A stretch of DNA of 64,000 nt from CAYWXK01 sp964462515 (lineage in GTDB: Bacteria; Planctomycetota; Phycisphaerae; Sedimentisphaerales; Anaerobacaceae): assembly GCA_964462515.1 (NCBI GenBank), contig CAYWXK010000013.1:22313-86312 (forward strand), written 5' to 3'. A program made the position numbers and the translations under genes. Of this stretch, positions 1 through 7,448 are shown in pieces. Under the pieces are notes generated by a model. It did not search any database. It was given only the letters and a program-made list of their open reading frames with translations, and was not told the DNA's origin. Position 1 is the stretch's first letter. Every line of letters begins with the position of its first letter.

Positions 1-580
1 CTATTCGCACAACATTTAATCGCCCGGGGTCAAGGCCAAACGACGCTGGTGTCAGAAACCCTCTTTTATCCGCTAACCTTTGAAACTCAGGAGCTACTGG
101 AACGCCGTAGGTCTTGTCTTTCGTGAGCACCAAAAAAGCGACCGGGTGAATTGGAACCAATGTTCCAGGAGAAAAAACAGGTCTCTGCACGCCCTTTTGC
201 CCGCCGTTCTCAATAAAATGTTTTAGGCCGGTAAAATTGCCAAATTCATTTTTGTAGGCAGCAGATTTTGCTCCTATCGGCAGAGGTTGACCAACTTGAG
301 CAATCACAACACCAATCTGGCCAGCCGGAATTTGGACCCACGGAAATTTCTTCACAGAATACAAGACCCAGAGTTTAATCCTCCAGCCGGGCATCAGCAA
401 CTCTGCTTGATAACCGGCTTCTCCCTTAAACGCGATAGGGTTATCCTCTCTAAGTTTCTTGAAAGAAAACCTTTTTGTCACCAGGCCTACTTCTGTTGGC
501 CCGATTATGCGAATCGACGGCAAAAGCAAGATCAAAACAAACAAAAGGGCCAATCCTAAAATTTCGTTTACTGTGCCCAT
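1..580 (-). CDS. SPFH/band-7 (flotillin-like) membrane protein, 5' part
   Basis: On the minus strand an open frame starts at ATG 580-578 and runs without a stop to the window edge, giving about 193 codons of a longer protein. A hydrophobic segment at about residues 6-19 is followed by IRIIGPTEVGLVTKRF, the way flotillin/stomatin-type SPFH proteins leave the membrane and enter the band-7 fold. Later text such as IPAGQIGVVIAQVG and LTKDKTYGVPV fits a large bacterial SPFH protein. Members of the family scaffold membrane microdomains and oligomerise. A good Shine-Dalgarno GAGGAG (588-593) sits 7 nt before the ATG. The C-terminal two thirds are outside the window, so the exact subfamily cannot be given. 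A 12-bp inverted repeat lies directly upstream. Confidence 0.75.
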   Translation of the reverse strand, partial: MGTVNEILGLALLFVLILLLPSIRIIGPTEVGLVTKRFSFKKLREDNPIAFKGEAGYQAELLMPGWRIKLWVLYSVKKFPWVQIPAGQIGVVIAQVGQPLPIGAKSAAYKNEFGNFTGLKHFIENGGQKGVQRPVFSPGTLVPIHPVAFLVLTKDKTYGVPVAPEFQRLADKRGFLTPASFGLDPGRLNVVRI

Positions 581-594
581 AATAATTCTCCTCA

Positions 595-631
595 ACCCCG
601 TTAGAAAAACGGCTTTCCGTTCTAACGGGGT
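595..631. repeat. Perfect 12-bp inverted repeat (CCCC...GGGG hairpin)
   Basis: ACCCCGTTAGAA (595-606) is exactly complementary to TTCTAACGGGGT (620-631) with a 13-nt loop. It sits in the 5' leader of the SPFH gene, just upstream of its ribosome binding site. It resembles the other CCCC-ended palindromes in this window but has its own arm sequence. It could be a leader hairpin, an operator or a short mobile palindrome. Confidence 0.7.
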
Positions 632-776
632 CAACTAAAAATCTGCGTTTTTAAGGGAACTCCACAAATACCGATTTACTGCATTTCTTGAACCACATTC
701 CTATACGCTATTCAGCAATTTCACCCTTTAACCAAAAATATAATAGCCAACTGTGACATTACACGCAATCTTTACC

Positions 777-823
777 GCCGTCAACCATAAATTCCTCTGA
801 ATCGTTGGTTTTCTGTTGACGGC
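777..823. repeat. 9-bp inverted repeat in the SPFH-ispA intergenic space
   Basis: GCCGTCAAC (777-785) pairs with GTTGACGGC (815-823) across a 29-nt loop and is followed on the plus strand by a T-rich run. It may be a weak terminator or a protein-binding palindrome. The rest of 632-937 is AT-rich with no gene that I can support; a TATAAT at 909-914 lacks a well-spaced -35 box. Confidence 0.4.
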
Positions 824-937
824 AGTCTTTCTTTTCCGGAGGCAATGTTGGACAGAATTAAAACCATATTTGCGTTCATAATTTGCTGTAAAAATCTGCG
901 ACAATAAATATAATACAGGGCTGAGTTAAAAACACAA

Positions 938-959
938 CCCCGCACCGTATGGTGCAGGG
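938..959. repeat. CCCCGCACC palindrome, short form (copy A)
   Basis: CCCCGCACC (938-946) faces GGTGCAGGG (951-959; one mismatch). It is the truncated form of the CCCCGCACC...GGTGCGGGG family seen at six other places here. It spans an upstream in-frame ATG (949) of the polyprenyl synthase gene, which argues against using that ATG as the start. Confidence 0.7.
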
Positions 960-984
960 CCAGGATTTCAAAAAGGAAATATTT

Positions 985-1896
985 ATGTCAGCCATTGAGA
1001 CGGTTGGGTCAGATTTCGACACGCTATTACGCAAACAAGCGCAATTCATTAATTACGTTCTAAAGCAGCTGCTATCCTCCAGGCAAATAAATGACGACTT
1101 GAAGGAGGCAATGTCTTATACGCTTTTTGCACCTGGCAAGCATATACGCTCAGCACTTGTATTGTGGAGCTGCGAAGTTGTCAGCAAGCCTTTGGCGGGG
1201 ATAAGCCGCAATGCCCAGATAGCTGCCGCCGCTATCGAGATGGTCCATACTTATTCGCTCATTCACGATGATTTGCCTGCAATTGATAATGACGACCTTC
1301 GGCGAGGGCTGCCGACCTGCCATAAAGCCTTTGATGAGGCGACAGCAATTCTCACGGGTGACGCCCTTTTGACGCTCGCGTTTGAGATTCTGGCAAAAGA
1401 AATTGACGACCCGGCTATTACGGCGAGGTTGATTAGTGAGCTTGCGGAGGCGGCTGGGCCAAGCGGTATGGTCGCGGGCCAGATGGCGGACTTAAAAGCC
1501 GAGGGAAACACGGGCAACGAAGAAATTTTGCAGTATATTCATCTCAACAAAACGGCTAAGATGTTTCGATGTGCGGCTGCAATGGGGGCTATTTGTGGCG
1601 GAGCAGGGAAGAAGGAATACGAGTGTCTGTGTGAATACGGCTTAAATCTCGGCTTGGGCTTCCAGATAGCAGATGACATTCTTGATGTAACTGGGTCGAG
1701 TGAGCAGTTGGGTAAGACCGCCGGTAAGGATGCGAGGGCAGCCAAGTGCACATATCCGGCGGTGGTGGGAATGAAAAAGGCAAAAGAATGGGAGAGAAGG
1801 CTGACAGATGATGCTCTGACGGCTTTGGAACCCTTTGACAAAAAAGCTGACATCCTTCGCCAGTTGGCAATTGCCCTGACCGAAAGAACAAAGTAA
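985..1896 (+). CDS. ispA: Polyprenyl (farnesyl/geranylgeranyl) diphosphate synthase
   Basis: Class I trans-isoprenyl diphosphate synthase of 303 aa, the usual length. It condenses IPP with allylic diphosphates to make the C15/C20 precursors of undecaprenol, quinones and other isoprenoids in the cytoplasm. Visible motifs: GKHIR (51-55) for IPP binding, the first Asp-rich motif DDLPAIDNDD (95-104), GQMAD (165-169), and the second Asp-rich motif DDILD (230-234). The start at 985 is chosen because AAAGGA lies 8 nt upstream; an in-frame ATG at 949 lies inside a palindromic repeat and would add 12 unconserved residues. The gene stands alone. Product chain length cannot be fixed from sequence by eye, so crtE or idsA would be an equally fair name. 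Confidence 0.92.
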   Translation: MSAIETVGSDFDTLLRKQAQFINYVLKQLLSSRQINDDLKEAMSYTLFAPGKHIRSALVLWSCEVVSKPLAGISRNAQIAAAAIEMVHTYSLIHDDLPAIDNDDLRRGLPTCHKAFDEATAILTGDALLTLAFEILAKEIDDPAITARLISELAEAAGPSGMVAGQMADLKAEGNTGNEEILQYIHLNKTAKMFRCAAAMGAICGGAGKKEYECLCEYGLNLGLGFQIADDILDVTGSSEQLGKTAGKDARAAKCTYPAVVGMKKAKEWERRLTDDALTALEPFDKKADILRQLAIALTERTK

Positions 1897-1935
1897 CTAC
1901 CAAAAAGCCGTTATCAGTATTGAAAACACCGATTC

Positions 1936-1979
1936 AGGGTGGTGCACTTTCATTTTGCATATAACCGGTAGTCATTAGT
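1936..1979. repeat. Dispersed 42-44 bp repeat, copy 1
   Basis: AGGGTGGTGC followed closely by TTTGCATATAACCGGTAGT recurs at 59685-59726 with a 2-nt indel and a few mismatches. Here it lies downstream of ispA; the other copy is the leader of a PIG-L gene. It has no coding potential. The core TATAACCGGTA is near-palindromic. Confidence 0.65.
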
Positions 1980-2011
1980 TCTACATTCTGAGTTCCAATT
2001 TCAACATTCCA
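1977..2011. repeat. Degenerate heptamer tract
   Basis: Five consecutive 7-nt units with T at the same phase: AGTTCTA, CATTCTG, AGTTCCA, ATTTCAA, CATTCCA. This is one of about sixteen such tracts in the window. Confidence 0.6.
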
Positions 2012-2089
2012 AACCGGCTTGGGGCAAGACTTCAATTAAGGGAAAAATTCACTTTAAGCCGATACAACAAAATAGCTTTGGGGGACCAA

Positions 2090-2337
2090 ATTATGAAAGC
2101 AAAAAGCTCTTATAGCGGAGTCTGGAGAGTTATTTTCACTTTGTCGGTCTGCTGGATTGAGTGGAAACCGACAGGTAAGCTCAATCACCAGCCGGCAGAC
2201 CAGAACGAGCTTTCAAGGAAACCCCTTGGACCGTCTCACATCCGCCCGCCGCCTTAATCCTGTATGAAATCTTTTTCTAATTCTAAAATACAGGTTTTAA
2301 CCGACAGGCCGTAAGCAGCCAGCTTACGGCTTTTTTT
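2090..2337 (+). ncRNA. Candidate structured RNA ending in an intrinsic terminator
   Basis: This gene-free stretch holds nested complementary segments. AAAGCTC (2103-2109) pairs with GAGCTTT (2207-2213). They enclose a long hairpin in which GGTCTGC, TGG and ATTGAG (2146-2161) pair with CTCAAT, CCA and GCAGACC (2180-2201). CAAGG/CCTTG forms a small hairpin after that, CCTGTAT/ATACAGG another (2259-2295), and a textbook terminator closes the unit at 2337. The shape recalls a stand-alone small RNA, possibly 6S-like, but I cannot match it to a named family. No convincing promoter is visible upstream. Confidence 0.4.
2308..2337 (+). terminator. Intrinsic terminator
   Basis: GCCGTAAGC (2308-2316), a 5-nt loop, GCTTACGGC (2322-2330), then seven T residues (2331-2337). 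The nearest upstream gene (ispA) ends 410 nt earlier, so the terminator probably serves the candidate RNA at 2090-2337. Confidence 0.8.
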
Positions 2338-2340
2338 ATT

Positions 2341-2396
2341 TGTGATTTGCGGTTCGTGATTCTGAATTCTACGTTCTGAGTTATCAATTCTAAGTC
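2341..2396. repeat. Degenerate heptamer tract (NNNNNTT)
   Basis: Seven successive 7-nt units end in TT in strict phase (TGTGATT, TGCGGTT, CGTGATT, CTGAATT, CTACGTT, CTGAGTT, ATCAATT), followed by an eighth unit ending TC. No gene is present up to 2585. Confidence 0.65.
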
Positions 2397-2585
2397 CTAT
2401 CCAAATTTTCTTAACTTTATGCTTGACGGATTGGTGGGAATCTGTTTTATTTGCCTGGTGAGGCAGAATGAAATATAGTTTATAGTGGTTAGTTCGTAGT
2501 TGGTAGATAATGAACAAGGAATGATGAATAAAAGATTCTAAGAAGGTCAAAGGATATTATTTGGAATTTTGGAAAGGAGTTAATA

Positions 2586-3371
2586 ATGCGGGCGCTAAAA
2601 CTTTCTTGGCTTGGGTGGGTTTTTGTTGTATGTGCTTGTGTAATGTTTGCAAGCGGCTGCGACTCGCAGCTAAAGGACCTAAAAATCCAGAACGACACCC
2701 AGCGAAAACGGATAGCGGAGCTTGAAAGCCAGGTTCAGGCTGCTAATCTGGAGATTGAACAGTTCAAGAGACAGCTTGCTGATGCGCAAGCGAAAGGTGG
2801 GATTGAGGTAGAGACACTGCAGGCGAAAATTGCTGCGCTCGAGGAGGACCTTGCCAAGAAGAAGGAGTTAATTGCCTCGATGCAGAAACGGCTGCTTTTA
2901 GGTGCGCCTTTGCCTATTGAGCTTAGCGCAAAGCTGGAGGATTTTGCAAAGGCCAATGAGCAGTTGGTCAGCTTCGACCCGAACACAGGGATAGTGAAGT
3001 TCAAGGCGGACCTGCTTTTTGAGAAGGGTAGTGACAAGGTGGCATCTTCGGCGGCGGAAGCCGTCAAATCACTTAGCGGGATTCTGAACTCCGAAGAGGG
3101 CAAGAATTTCGATATTATAGTTGCCGGGCATACTGACGATATTCCGATTCTCAAGCCCGAAACGCGCACACAGCATCCGACTAACTGGCATTTGTCAGCC
3201 GACAGGGCAATAGCCGTGTTGGATGTGATGGCGACAAACAATATTGAGCAGAAGCGGATGAGTGTTCGCGGTTTTAGTGAGTATAGGCCCATTGGACCGA
3301 ATGCACCCGGCAAGAAGGGCAATCAGCAGAATAGGCGAGTTGAGATTTATATTGTCCCGGAAGGAATCTGA
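2586..3371 (+). CDS. OmpA/Pal-family peptidoglycan-binding lipoprotein
   Basis: 261 aa. The N-terminus is a lipoprotein signal with lipobox FASGC, so Cys25 would be lipidated. Residues about 27-100 form a charged heptad-rich coiled coil. Residues about 130-259 are an OmpA C-terminal domain: LFEKGSDKV, then AGHTDD, then NWHLSADRA (the residues that normally grip diaminopimelate), and finally NRRVEIYI. The family tethers outer-layer or envelope components to peptidoglycan. AAGGAG lies 6-7 nt before the ATG. A hairpin terminator follows. The gene appears monocistronic. The long coiled coil between anchor and OmpA domain suggests a spacer across the periplasm. Confidence 0.9.
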   Translation: MRALKLSWLGWVFVVCACVMFASGCDSQLKDLKIQNDTQRKRIAELESQVQAANLEIEQFKRQLADAQAKGGIEVETLQAKIAALEEDLAKKKELIASMQKRLLLGAPLPIELSAKLEDFAKANEQLVSFDPNTGIVKFKADLLFEKGSDKVASSAAEAVKSLSGILNSEEGKNFDIIVAGHTDDIPILKPETRTQHPTNWHLSADRAIAVLDVMATNNIEQKRMSVRGFSEYRPIGPNAPGKKGNQQNRRVEIYIVPEGI

Positions 3372-3404
3372 AGATAGCATCCAGCAGATAGTATCAATAT
3401 TTAG

Positions 3405-3423
3405 CCTGCCGTTTTACGGCAGG
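3405..3423 (+). terminator. Hairpin after the OmpA gene
   Basis: CCTGCCG (3405-3411), loop TTTTA, CGGCAGG (3417-3423), followed by a T-rich stretch. It ends 3 nt before an ATG at 3426, which speaks against that ATG being the ndk start. Confidence 0.6.
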
Positions 3424-3494
3424 TTATGACTTCTTTTTCCTTTATTCTGAACTCTGACCGCAACGAAATACCAACTACTCGCGACGCGATACGA

Positions 3495-3956
3495 ATGTTA
3501 GAACGCACTCTAATCATCATCAAGCCTGACGGCATACAGCGGCATTTAGCAGGCCAGATAATCGCAAGATTCGAAAGTAAAGGTTTGAAGTTAGTTGCTG
3601 CGAAATTTATGCGAATCCCGCTGTGGATTGCCAGACGGCTTTATGCTGTTCATAAAGGTAAGCCTTTTTACGAGGGCCTGGTGAGATATTTTTCTTCATC
3701 GCCATCATTTGTAATGGTCTGGGAGGCGGAAGGTGTTGTCGAGATGGTCCGTAAGATGATGGGAGCTACATTTGGATTTGATGCCTGCCCTGGGACCATC
3801 CGGGGGGACTTGAGCTGCTCAAAGGGATACAACCTCGTTCATGGCTCGGACAGCCCAGCGGTTGCGGAGCGTGAAATCAGGCTGTTTTTTAAGTCTGATG
3901 AGATTGTGGATTATCGGTTCAGTGATGCGGCGTGGCTATACGGCAAAAACGATTAG
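3495..3956 (+). CDS. ndk: Nucleoside diphosphate kinase
   Basis: About 153 aa from MLERTLIIIKPDG. The enzyme transfers the gamma-phosphate of ATP to other nucleoside diphosphates through a phosphohistidine. The signature NLVHGSDS carries the catalytic His, and HKGKPFY, MVWEAEGVVEMVRKMMGAT and PGTIRGD match the family closely. An in-frame ATG at 3426 would add 23 residues with no family counterpart and abuts a terminator hairpin, so the internal ATG at 3495 is preferred; neither has a clear Shine-Dalgarno. The stop codon runs directly into a CCCC...GGGG palindromic repeat that may terminate transcription. Confidence 0.9.
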   Translation: MLERTLIIIKPDGIQRHLAGQIIARFESKGLKLVAAKFMRIPLWIARRLYAVHKGKPFYEGLVRYFSSSPSFVMVWEAEGVVEMVRKMMGATFGFDACPGTIRGDLSCSKGYNLVHGSDSPAVAEREIRLFFKSDEIVDYRFSDAAWLYGKND

Positions 3957-4041
3957 CCCCACACCAATTTGACCGCCCGATGGGGTCTATGACCGAAACT
4001 CCGGCGAAGAGTCGCTCTTGTCCGGACAATTGGCGCGGGGT
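3957..4041. repeat. CCCCGCACC palindrome, long form (copy B, diverged)
   Basis: The left arm CCCCACACCAATT (3957-3969) and the right arm AATTGGCGCGGGG (4028-4040) are imperfectly complementary around a roughly 58-nt interior. The interior differs from copies C-E apart from a TCCGGAC motif. It lies immediately after ndk and could act as a terminator. Confidence 0.65.
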
Positions 4042-4129
4042 TAGTCCGAGAAAGGGGGTTTTTTCGATATAAGGGAGGGTTTAGACCGAAATTTTCTGCT
4101 GTCAGAGGGTGAAAAATGGTCTTTTTGGC

Positions 4130-4158
4130 TTGAATTGGTAGAATTTTTGTGGTAGAAT
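4130..4158 (+). promoter_or_regulatory. Sigma-70-like promoter of the 926-aa beta-helix gene
   Basis: TTGAAT (4130-4135), 17-nt spacer, TAGAAT (4153-4158), about 46 nt before the ATG at 4205. A GGAGG lies at 4185-4189. Confidence 0.55.
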
Positions 4159-4204
4159 ATAATAAAATAACGTTATAGGAGATTGGAGGTTATAGGGAAA
4201 GAAT

Positions 4205-6985
4205 ATGAAAAAATTTATTTTTACCTTTGCATTTGTGCTGGCGGTAGTGGTCTATCCGGCCAGGAGTCGAGCGAAGGTTTGGACGGTTAATTGCAATGGC
4301 GGTGCGAACTTCACTAAAATCCAGGATGCGATAAACGCCTCCTCGAATGGTGACACTATCTTGGTTACGCCTTGCACTTACACTCAGAACCTTGTTTTCA
4401 ATGGCAGGGCCGTTACTATTACCAGCACGGACCCGAACAATCCAACTGTTGTGGCGACAACGATTATTACCGTCAGCTCCGGCGACAGCGTGAAGTTTGA
4501 TTTCGGCGAAGGTAGTAATTCTGTGCTCACCGGTTTTACCATCACCGGAGGAGGTATCAATTGTTACGGCAGCTCGCCGACAATTTCCAAGAACGTTATC
4601 AAAAATTGTCCGGGCGAGGGTATTTATGGGCAAAGCGCTGCTGCCCCTATTATTTCGGACAATAAGATAAGACTGAATGGCGGGGCAGGCATATATTCTT
4701 GCAACGGGCTCATCATCGGCAACAGTATATCGCACAACAATGGAGGTATATCAGAGTGTCAAAACCAGAATAGCAGGATAATCGACAATATTATTTCAGA
4801 CAACTCCCGGACTACCGGCGGTTCTGGAGGCGGCTTGTATCTTTGTCACGGTGAAATCTCCGGTAACGAAATCAAAAATAATTATGCTTCTTTTTATGGG
4901 GGCGGATTATATGGTTGTAACGGCAATATCAGCGGTAATATTATCGCCGGGAACATAGCCAATTCTGCGGGCGGCGGTCTGTTTAGTTGTCAGGGTGACA
5001 TCAGTCATAATATTATTTCGGGAAATATCAGCTTCGACGGCGGAGGGCTTTATGGGTGCAACGGCTATATATATAACAACACTATTGTGGGCAACAGGGC
5101 GGTTTACGGCGGTGCAATCCGTGACTGCACCGGATATGTGTGGAATAATATAATAGCCTTCAACGAAATATTCGTTGGGGGTGAGGCAGCCGGCATTTAC
5201 GGCTTTTGCAATAATTCATTCAATGATTTCTGGAACCAGGGCGGCAACTTTGGTAGTGGCGCATCTCGCGGCCAGGGCGATATTGTCGAGAATCCGCTTT
5301 TTATAGTTAATGGCTGGTGGGATAATAGAGGCACTCCGGACCCAAGTGACGACGTTTGGCATGATGGTGATTACCACGTTAAATCCGCAGTGGGAAGATG
5401 GAATCCTAACCCGCCTTCGGTAGGCTGGATTAAGGATGATGTAAACAGCCCCTGTATTGACGCTGGTTACCCCGCTTCGGATTGGACTGAGGAATTGTGG
5501 CCGCACGGCCGGCGGATAAATCAGGGTGTTTATGGCGGAACGCCCGAAGCGAGTATGTCTGCAAATAAAGTTGGCAACGCTGCCGACATAGATGACGATG
5601 GGTGGATTGATTACAACGATTTGATGCTTGTAGCCCAGATGTGGTTATCTGATGAGAAGCCGTTGGCTGAAGACATCGACAGAGATGTAGCGGTGGATTT
5701 TCAGGATTTTGCTGTTCTTTGTGCCAACTGGAAGCCGCAGACGCCGCCAACGCCGAATCCTATGACGTGGGCGACTCCGCCTTATGCGACATCATCTTCT
5801 TCGATTGCGATGGTGGCTACGACAGCTACAACAACCGATGGCAGCGGCGTGGAGTATTATTTTGAGGATGTCAATCATCCACAGCACAATAGCGGCTGGG
5901 TTTCGTTTGGGGTTGGTGTGCAGGCGATGTGGGAAGATACGGGCCTGACTGCTAACACTAAATACTGGTACAGGGTGAAGACCCGCAATAAGGGTAATCT
6001 TTTGGAGACCGATTGGTCTATTGTTGCCTCTGCAACGACACCCGGGCCGCCAACGCCTAACCCTATGACCTGGGCGACGCCGCCTTATGCAACGTCAGAT
6101 ACTTCTATTGCAATGGTGGCTACGACTGCTACATCGACCGATGGAAGCGGTGTGGAGTATTATTTTGAGGACGTTAATCATCCGCAACACAATAGCGGAT
6201 GGATTTCGTTTGGAGTGGGTGTGCAGGCGAGGTGGGAGGATACGGGCTTAACTGCTAACACTAAATACTGGTACAGGGTGAAGGCACGCAATAAGACCAA
6301 TCATCTGGAGACCGGCTGGTCTAATGTTGCCTCTGCAACGACACCGAGGCCGCCGACGCCCGACCCTATGACCTGGGCGACTCTGCCTAGAGCGACATCA
6401 TCTTCTTCGATTGAGATGGTTGCTACGACGGCTACAACGACCGATGGCAGCGGCGTGGATTATTATTTTGAGGATGTCAATCATCTGCAGCATAATAGCG
6501 GCTGGATTTCGTTTGGAGTGGGTGTGCAGGCGCTGTGGGAGGATACAGGCCTGACTTCAAGCACTAAATACTGGTATAGAGTGAAGGCCCGCAATAAGGG
6601 TAATCGTCTGGAGACCGCATGGTCTATTGTTGCTTACGCAACGACTTCTGGCGTAGATGTTACGGCTCCGACGCCTAATCCGATGGACTGGGCTCCTGAT
6701 GGCGAGCCGAAGGAAATCTATGGAGGTGGTGGAACCTGGGACTACTATGCTACAATGACAGCGGTAGAAGCCACCGATGCGAGCGGAGTTGTAGAGTATT
6801 ACTTCCAATGCACCACTGATGGCCGATACTCCAGCCCCGGCTGGCTTTCATTTGAGCCAGGCGAGCCCTGCACATACAACGTCCTGGTTGGCCAGAAAAA
6901 CCGGCACTTTTATTTCCGCGTTAAGGCGCGCGACCTGTATGGTAATGAGACGGACTTTTCGGAAGCACTGCCAGCCGACCCTTAA
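4205..6985 (+). CDS. Secreted right-handed beta-helix protein with dockerin-like and Fn3-like repeats
   Basis: 926 aa. Residues 1-24 are a signal peptide. Residues about 70-345 carry right-handed parallel beta-helix coils with recurrent GGGLYGCNGNISGN-type turns, a fold used by polysaccharide lyases and adhesins. A conserved C-cap (SPCIDAGYP, GVYGGTPEAS) precedes a dockerin-like EF-hand segment (about 458-510: DIDDDGWIDYNDL and DIDRDVAVDFQDF). Residues about 514-816 are three near-identical 101-aa fibronectin-III-like modules, and a fourth diverged copy ends the protein. No catalytic lyase residues can be assigned, so substrate and activity remain unknown; extracellular polysaccharide binding or breakdown is the likely setting. 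The dockerin is internal, unlike in the two related proteins here, where it is terminal. Confidence 0.8.
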   Translation: MKKFIFTFAFVLAVVVYPARSRAKVWTVNCNGGANFTKIQDAINASSNGDTILVTPCTYTQNLVFNGRAVTITSTDPNNPTVVATTIITVSSGDSVKFDFGEGSNSVLTGFTITGGGINCYGSSPTISKNVIKNCPGEGIYGQSAAAPIISDNKIRLNGGAGIYSCNGLIIGNSISHNNGGISECQNQNSRIIDNIISDNSRTTGGSGGGLYLCHGEISGNEIKNNYASFYGGGLYGCNGNISGNIIAGNIANSAGGGLFSCQGDISHNIISGNISFDGGGLYGCNGYIYNNTIVGNRAVYGGAIRDCTGYVWNNIIAFNEIFVGGEAAGIYGFCNNSFNDFWNQGGNFGSGASRGQGDIVENPLFIVNGWWDNRGTPDPSDDVWHDGDYHVKSAVGRWNPNPPSVGWIKDDVNSPCIDAGYPASDWTEELWPHGRRINQGVYGGTPEASMSANKVGNAADIDDDGWIDYNDLMLVAQMWLSDEKPLAEDIDRDVAVDFQDFAVLCANWKPQTPPTPNPMTWATPPYATSSSSIAMVATTATTTDGSGVEYYFEDVNHPQHNSGWVSFGVGVQAMWEDTGLTANTKYWYRVKTRNKGNLLETDWSIVASATTPGPPTPNPMTWATPPYATSDTSIAMVATTATSTDGSGVEYYFEDVNHPQHNSGWISFGVGVQARWEDTGLTANTKYWYRVKARNKTNHLETGWSNVASATTPRPPTPDPMTWATLPRATSSSSIEMVATTATTTDGSGVDYYFEDVNHLQHNSGWISFGVGVQALWEDTGLTSSTKYWYRVKARNKGNRLETAWSIVAYATTSGVDVTAPTPNPMDWAPDGEPKEIYGGGGTWDYYATMTAVEATDASGVVEYYFQCTTDGRYSSPGWLSFEPGEPCTYNVLVGQKNRHFYFRVKARDLYGNETDFSEALPADP
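5744..6652 (+). repeat. Three in-frame tandem 303-bp repeats
   Basis: CCGCCAA begins at 5744 and 6047, and CCGCCGA at 6350, giving an exact 303-bp period (101 codons). The copies are highly similar at the DNA level, which suggests recent duplication. They encode the Fn3-like modules of the beta-helix protein. Confidence 0.9.
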
Positions 6986-7008
6986 CAACAAAAAAATTGC
7001 CTGCGGGC

Positions 7009-7061
7009 TTGACAAGGGGCGGACAATTTCCTATTGACTATCGCATATCGGACGCAATAAT
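7009..7061 (+). promoter_or_regulatory. Overlapping promoter-like elements upstream of the ferredoxin
   Basis: Two candidate sigma-70 pairs: TTGACA (7009-7014), 17 nt, TATTGA (7032-7037); and TTGACT (7034-7039), 16 nt, AATAAT (7056-7061). The second gives a short leader to the ATG at 7095. Confidence 0.45.
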
Positions 7062-7094
7062 TGTGCGCAAATAGTCTAAAAAAGGAGATTTGTT

Positions 7095-7277
7095 ATGAGA
7101 GTGAGTATCGAGGATACCTGCACTGCCTGCGGGCTTTGCTGCGATACCTGTCCTGAGGTTTTTGAGATGGGCGAGGACAGGGCACAGGTCATCGTTGTTG
7201 AGGTTCCTGCCGAATATGAGGACGCCGTTCAGCAGGCCGCCGATGAATGTCCCGTCGAGTCGATTATAGTGGAATAG
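7095..7277 (+). CDS. Ferredoxin, single [4Fe-4S] type
   Basis: 60 aa, the size of Desulfovibrio- and Thermotoga-type monocluster ferredoxins. Cys9, Cys12 and Cys15 (CTACGLC) with the distant Cys52 (CPVESI) would ligate the cluster; Cys16 and Cys19 are extra. The small, acidic, cytosolic protein is a low-potential electron carrier typical of anaerobes. AAGGAG lies 8 nt before the ATG. An imperfect hairpin (7287-7317) and then a palindromic repeat follow, so it is probably transcribed alone. Its redox partner is not evident from the neighbours. Confidence 0.93.
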   Translation: MRVSIEDTCTACGLCCDTCPEVFEMGEDRAQVIVVEVPAEYEDAVQQAADECPVESIIVE

Positions 7278-7328
7278 GGTATAACAGATAAAGGACAGAA
7301 GTTAGCCTGTCTTTATCAGGCGGACTAA

Positions 7329-7448
7329 CCCCGCACCAATGGTTCGACAAGCTCACCATCCCGAGCGGAGTCGAGGGATGGTTCGCCCAAAGTCGCAAAT
7401 GTCCGGTCTTTTACAAGAAATGCCCACTACGATTCAATTGGTGCGGGG
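7329..7448. repeat. CCCCGCACCAAT palindrome carrying a nested repeat (copy C)
   Basis: The arms are CCCCGCACCAAT (7329-7340) and CAATTGGTGCGGGG (7435-7448). The interior 7381-7410 is the reverse complement of the interior of copy E (shared GACCGGACATTT and GACTTTGG). A roughly 40-nt segment at 7341-7380, containing GGTTCGACAAGCTC and GAGCGGAGTCGAGGGATGG, interrupts the expected CCAATTGTTCG junction and belongs to the separate GAGC-AGTCGAAGGG repeat family. Confidence 0.75.

Noticed and set aside
949..984. Upstream in-frame ATG for the polyprenyl synthase
   Set aside because: It lies in the loop of a CCCCGCACC palindrome and has no ribosome binding site; ATG 985 has AAAGGA at the right distance.
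3426..3494. Longer start for ndk
   Set aside because: It begins 3 nt after a terminator hairpin and adds 23 residues not found in the family.
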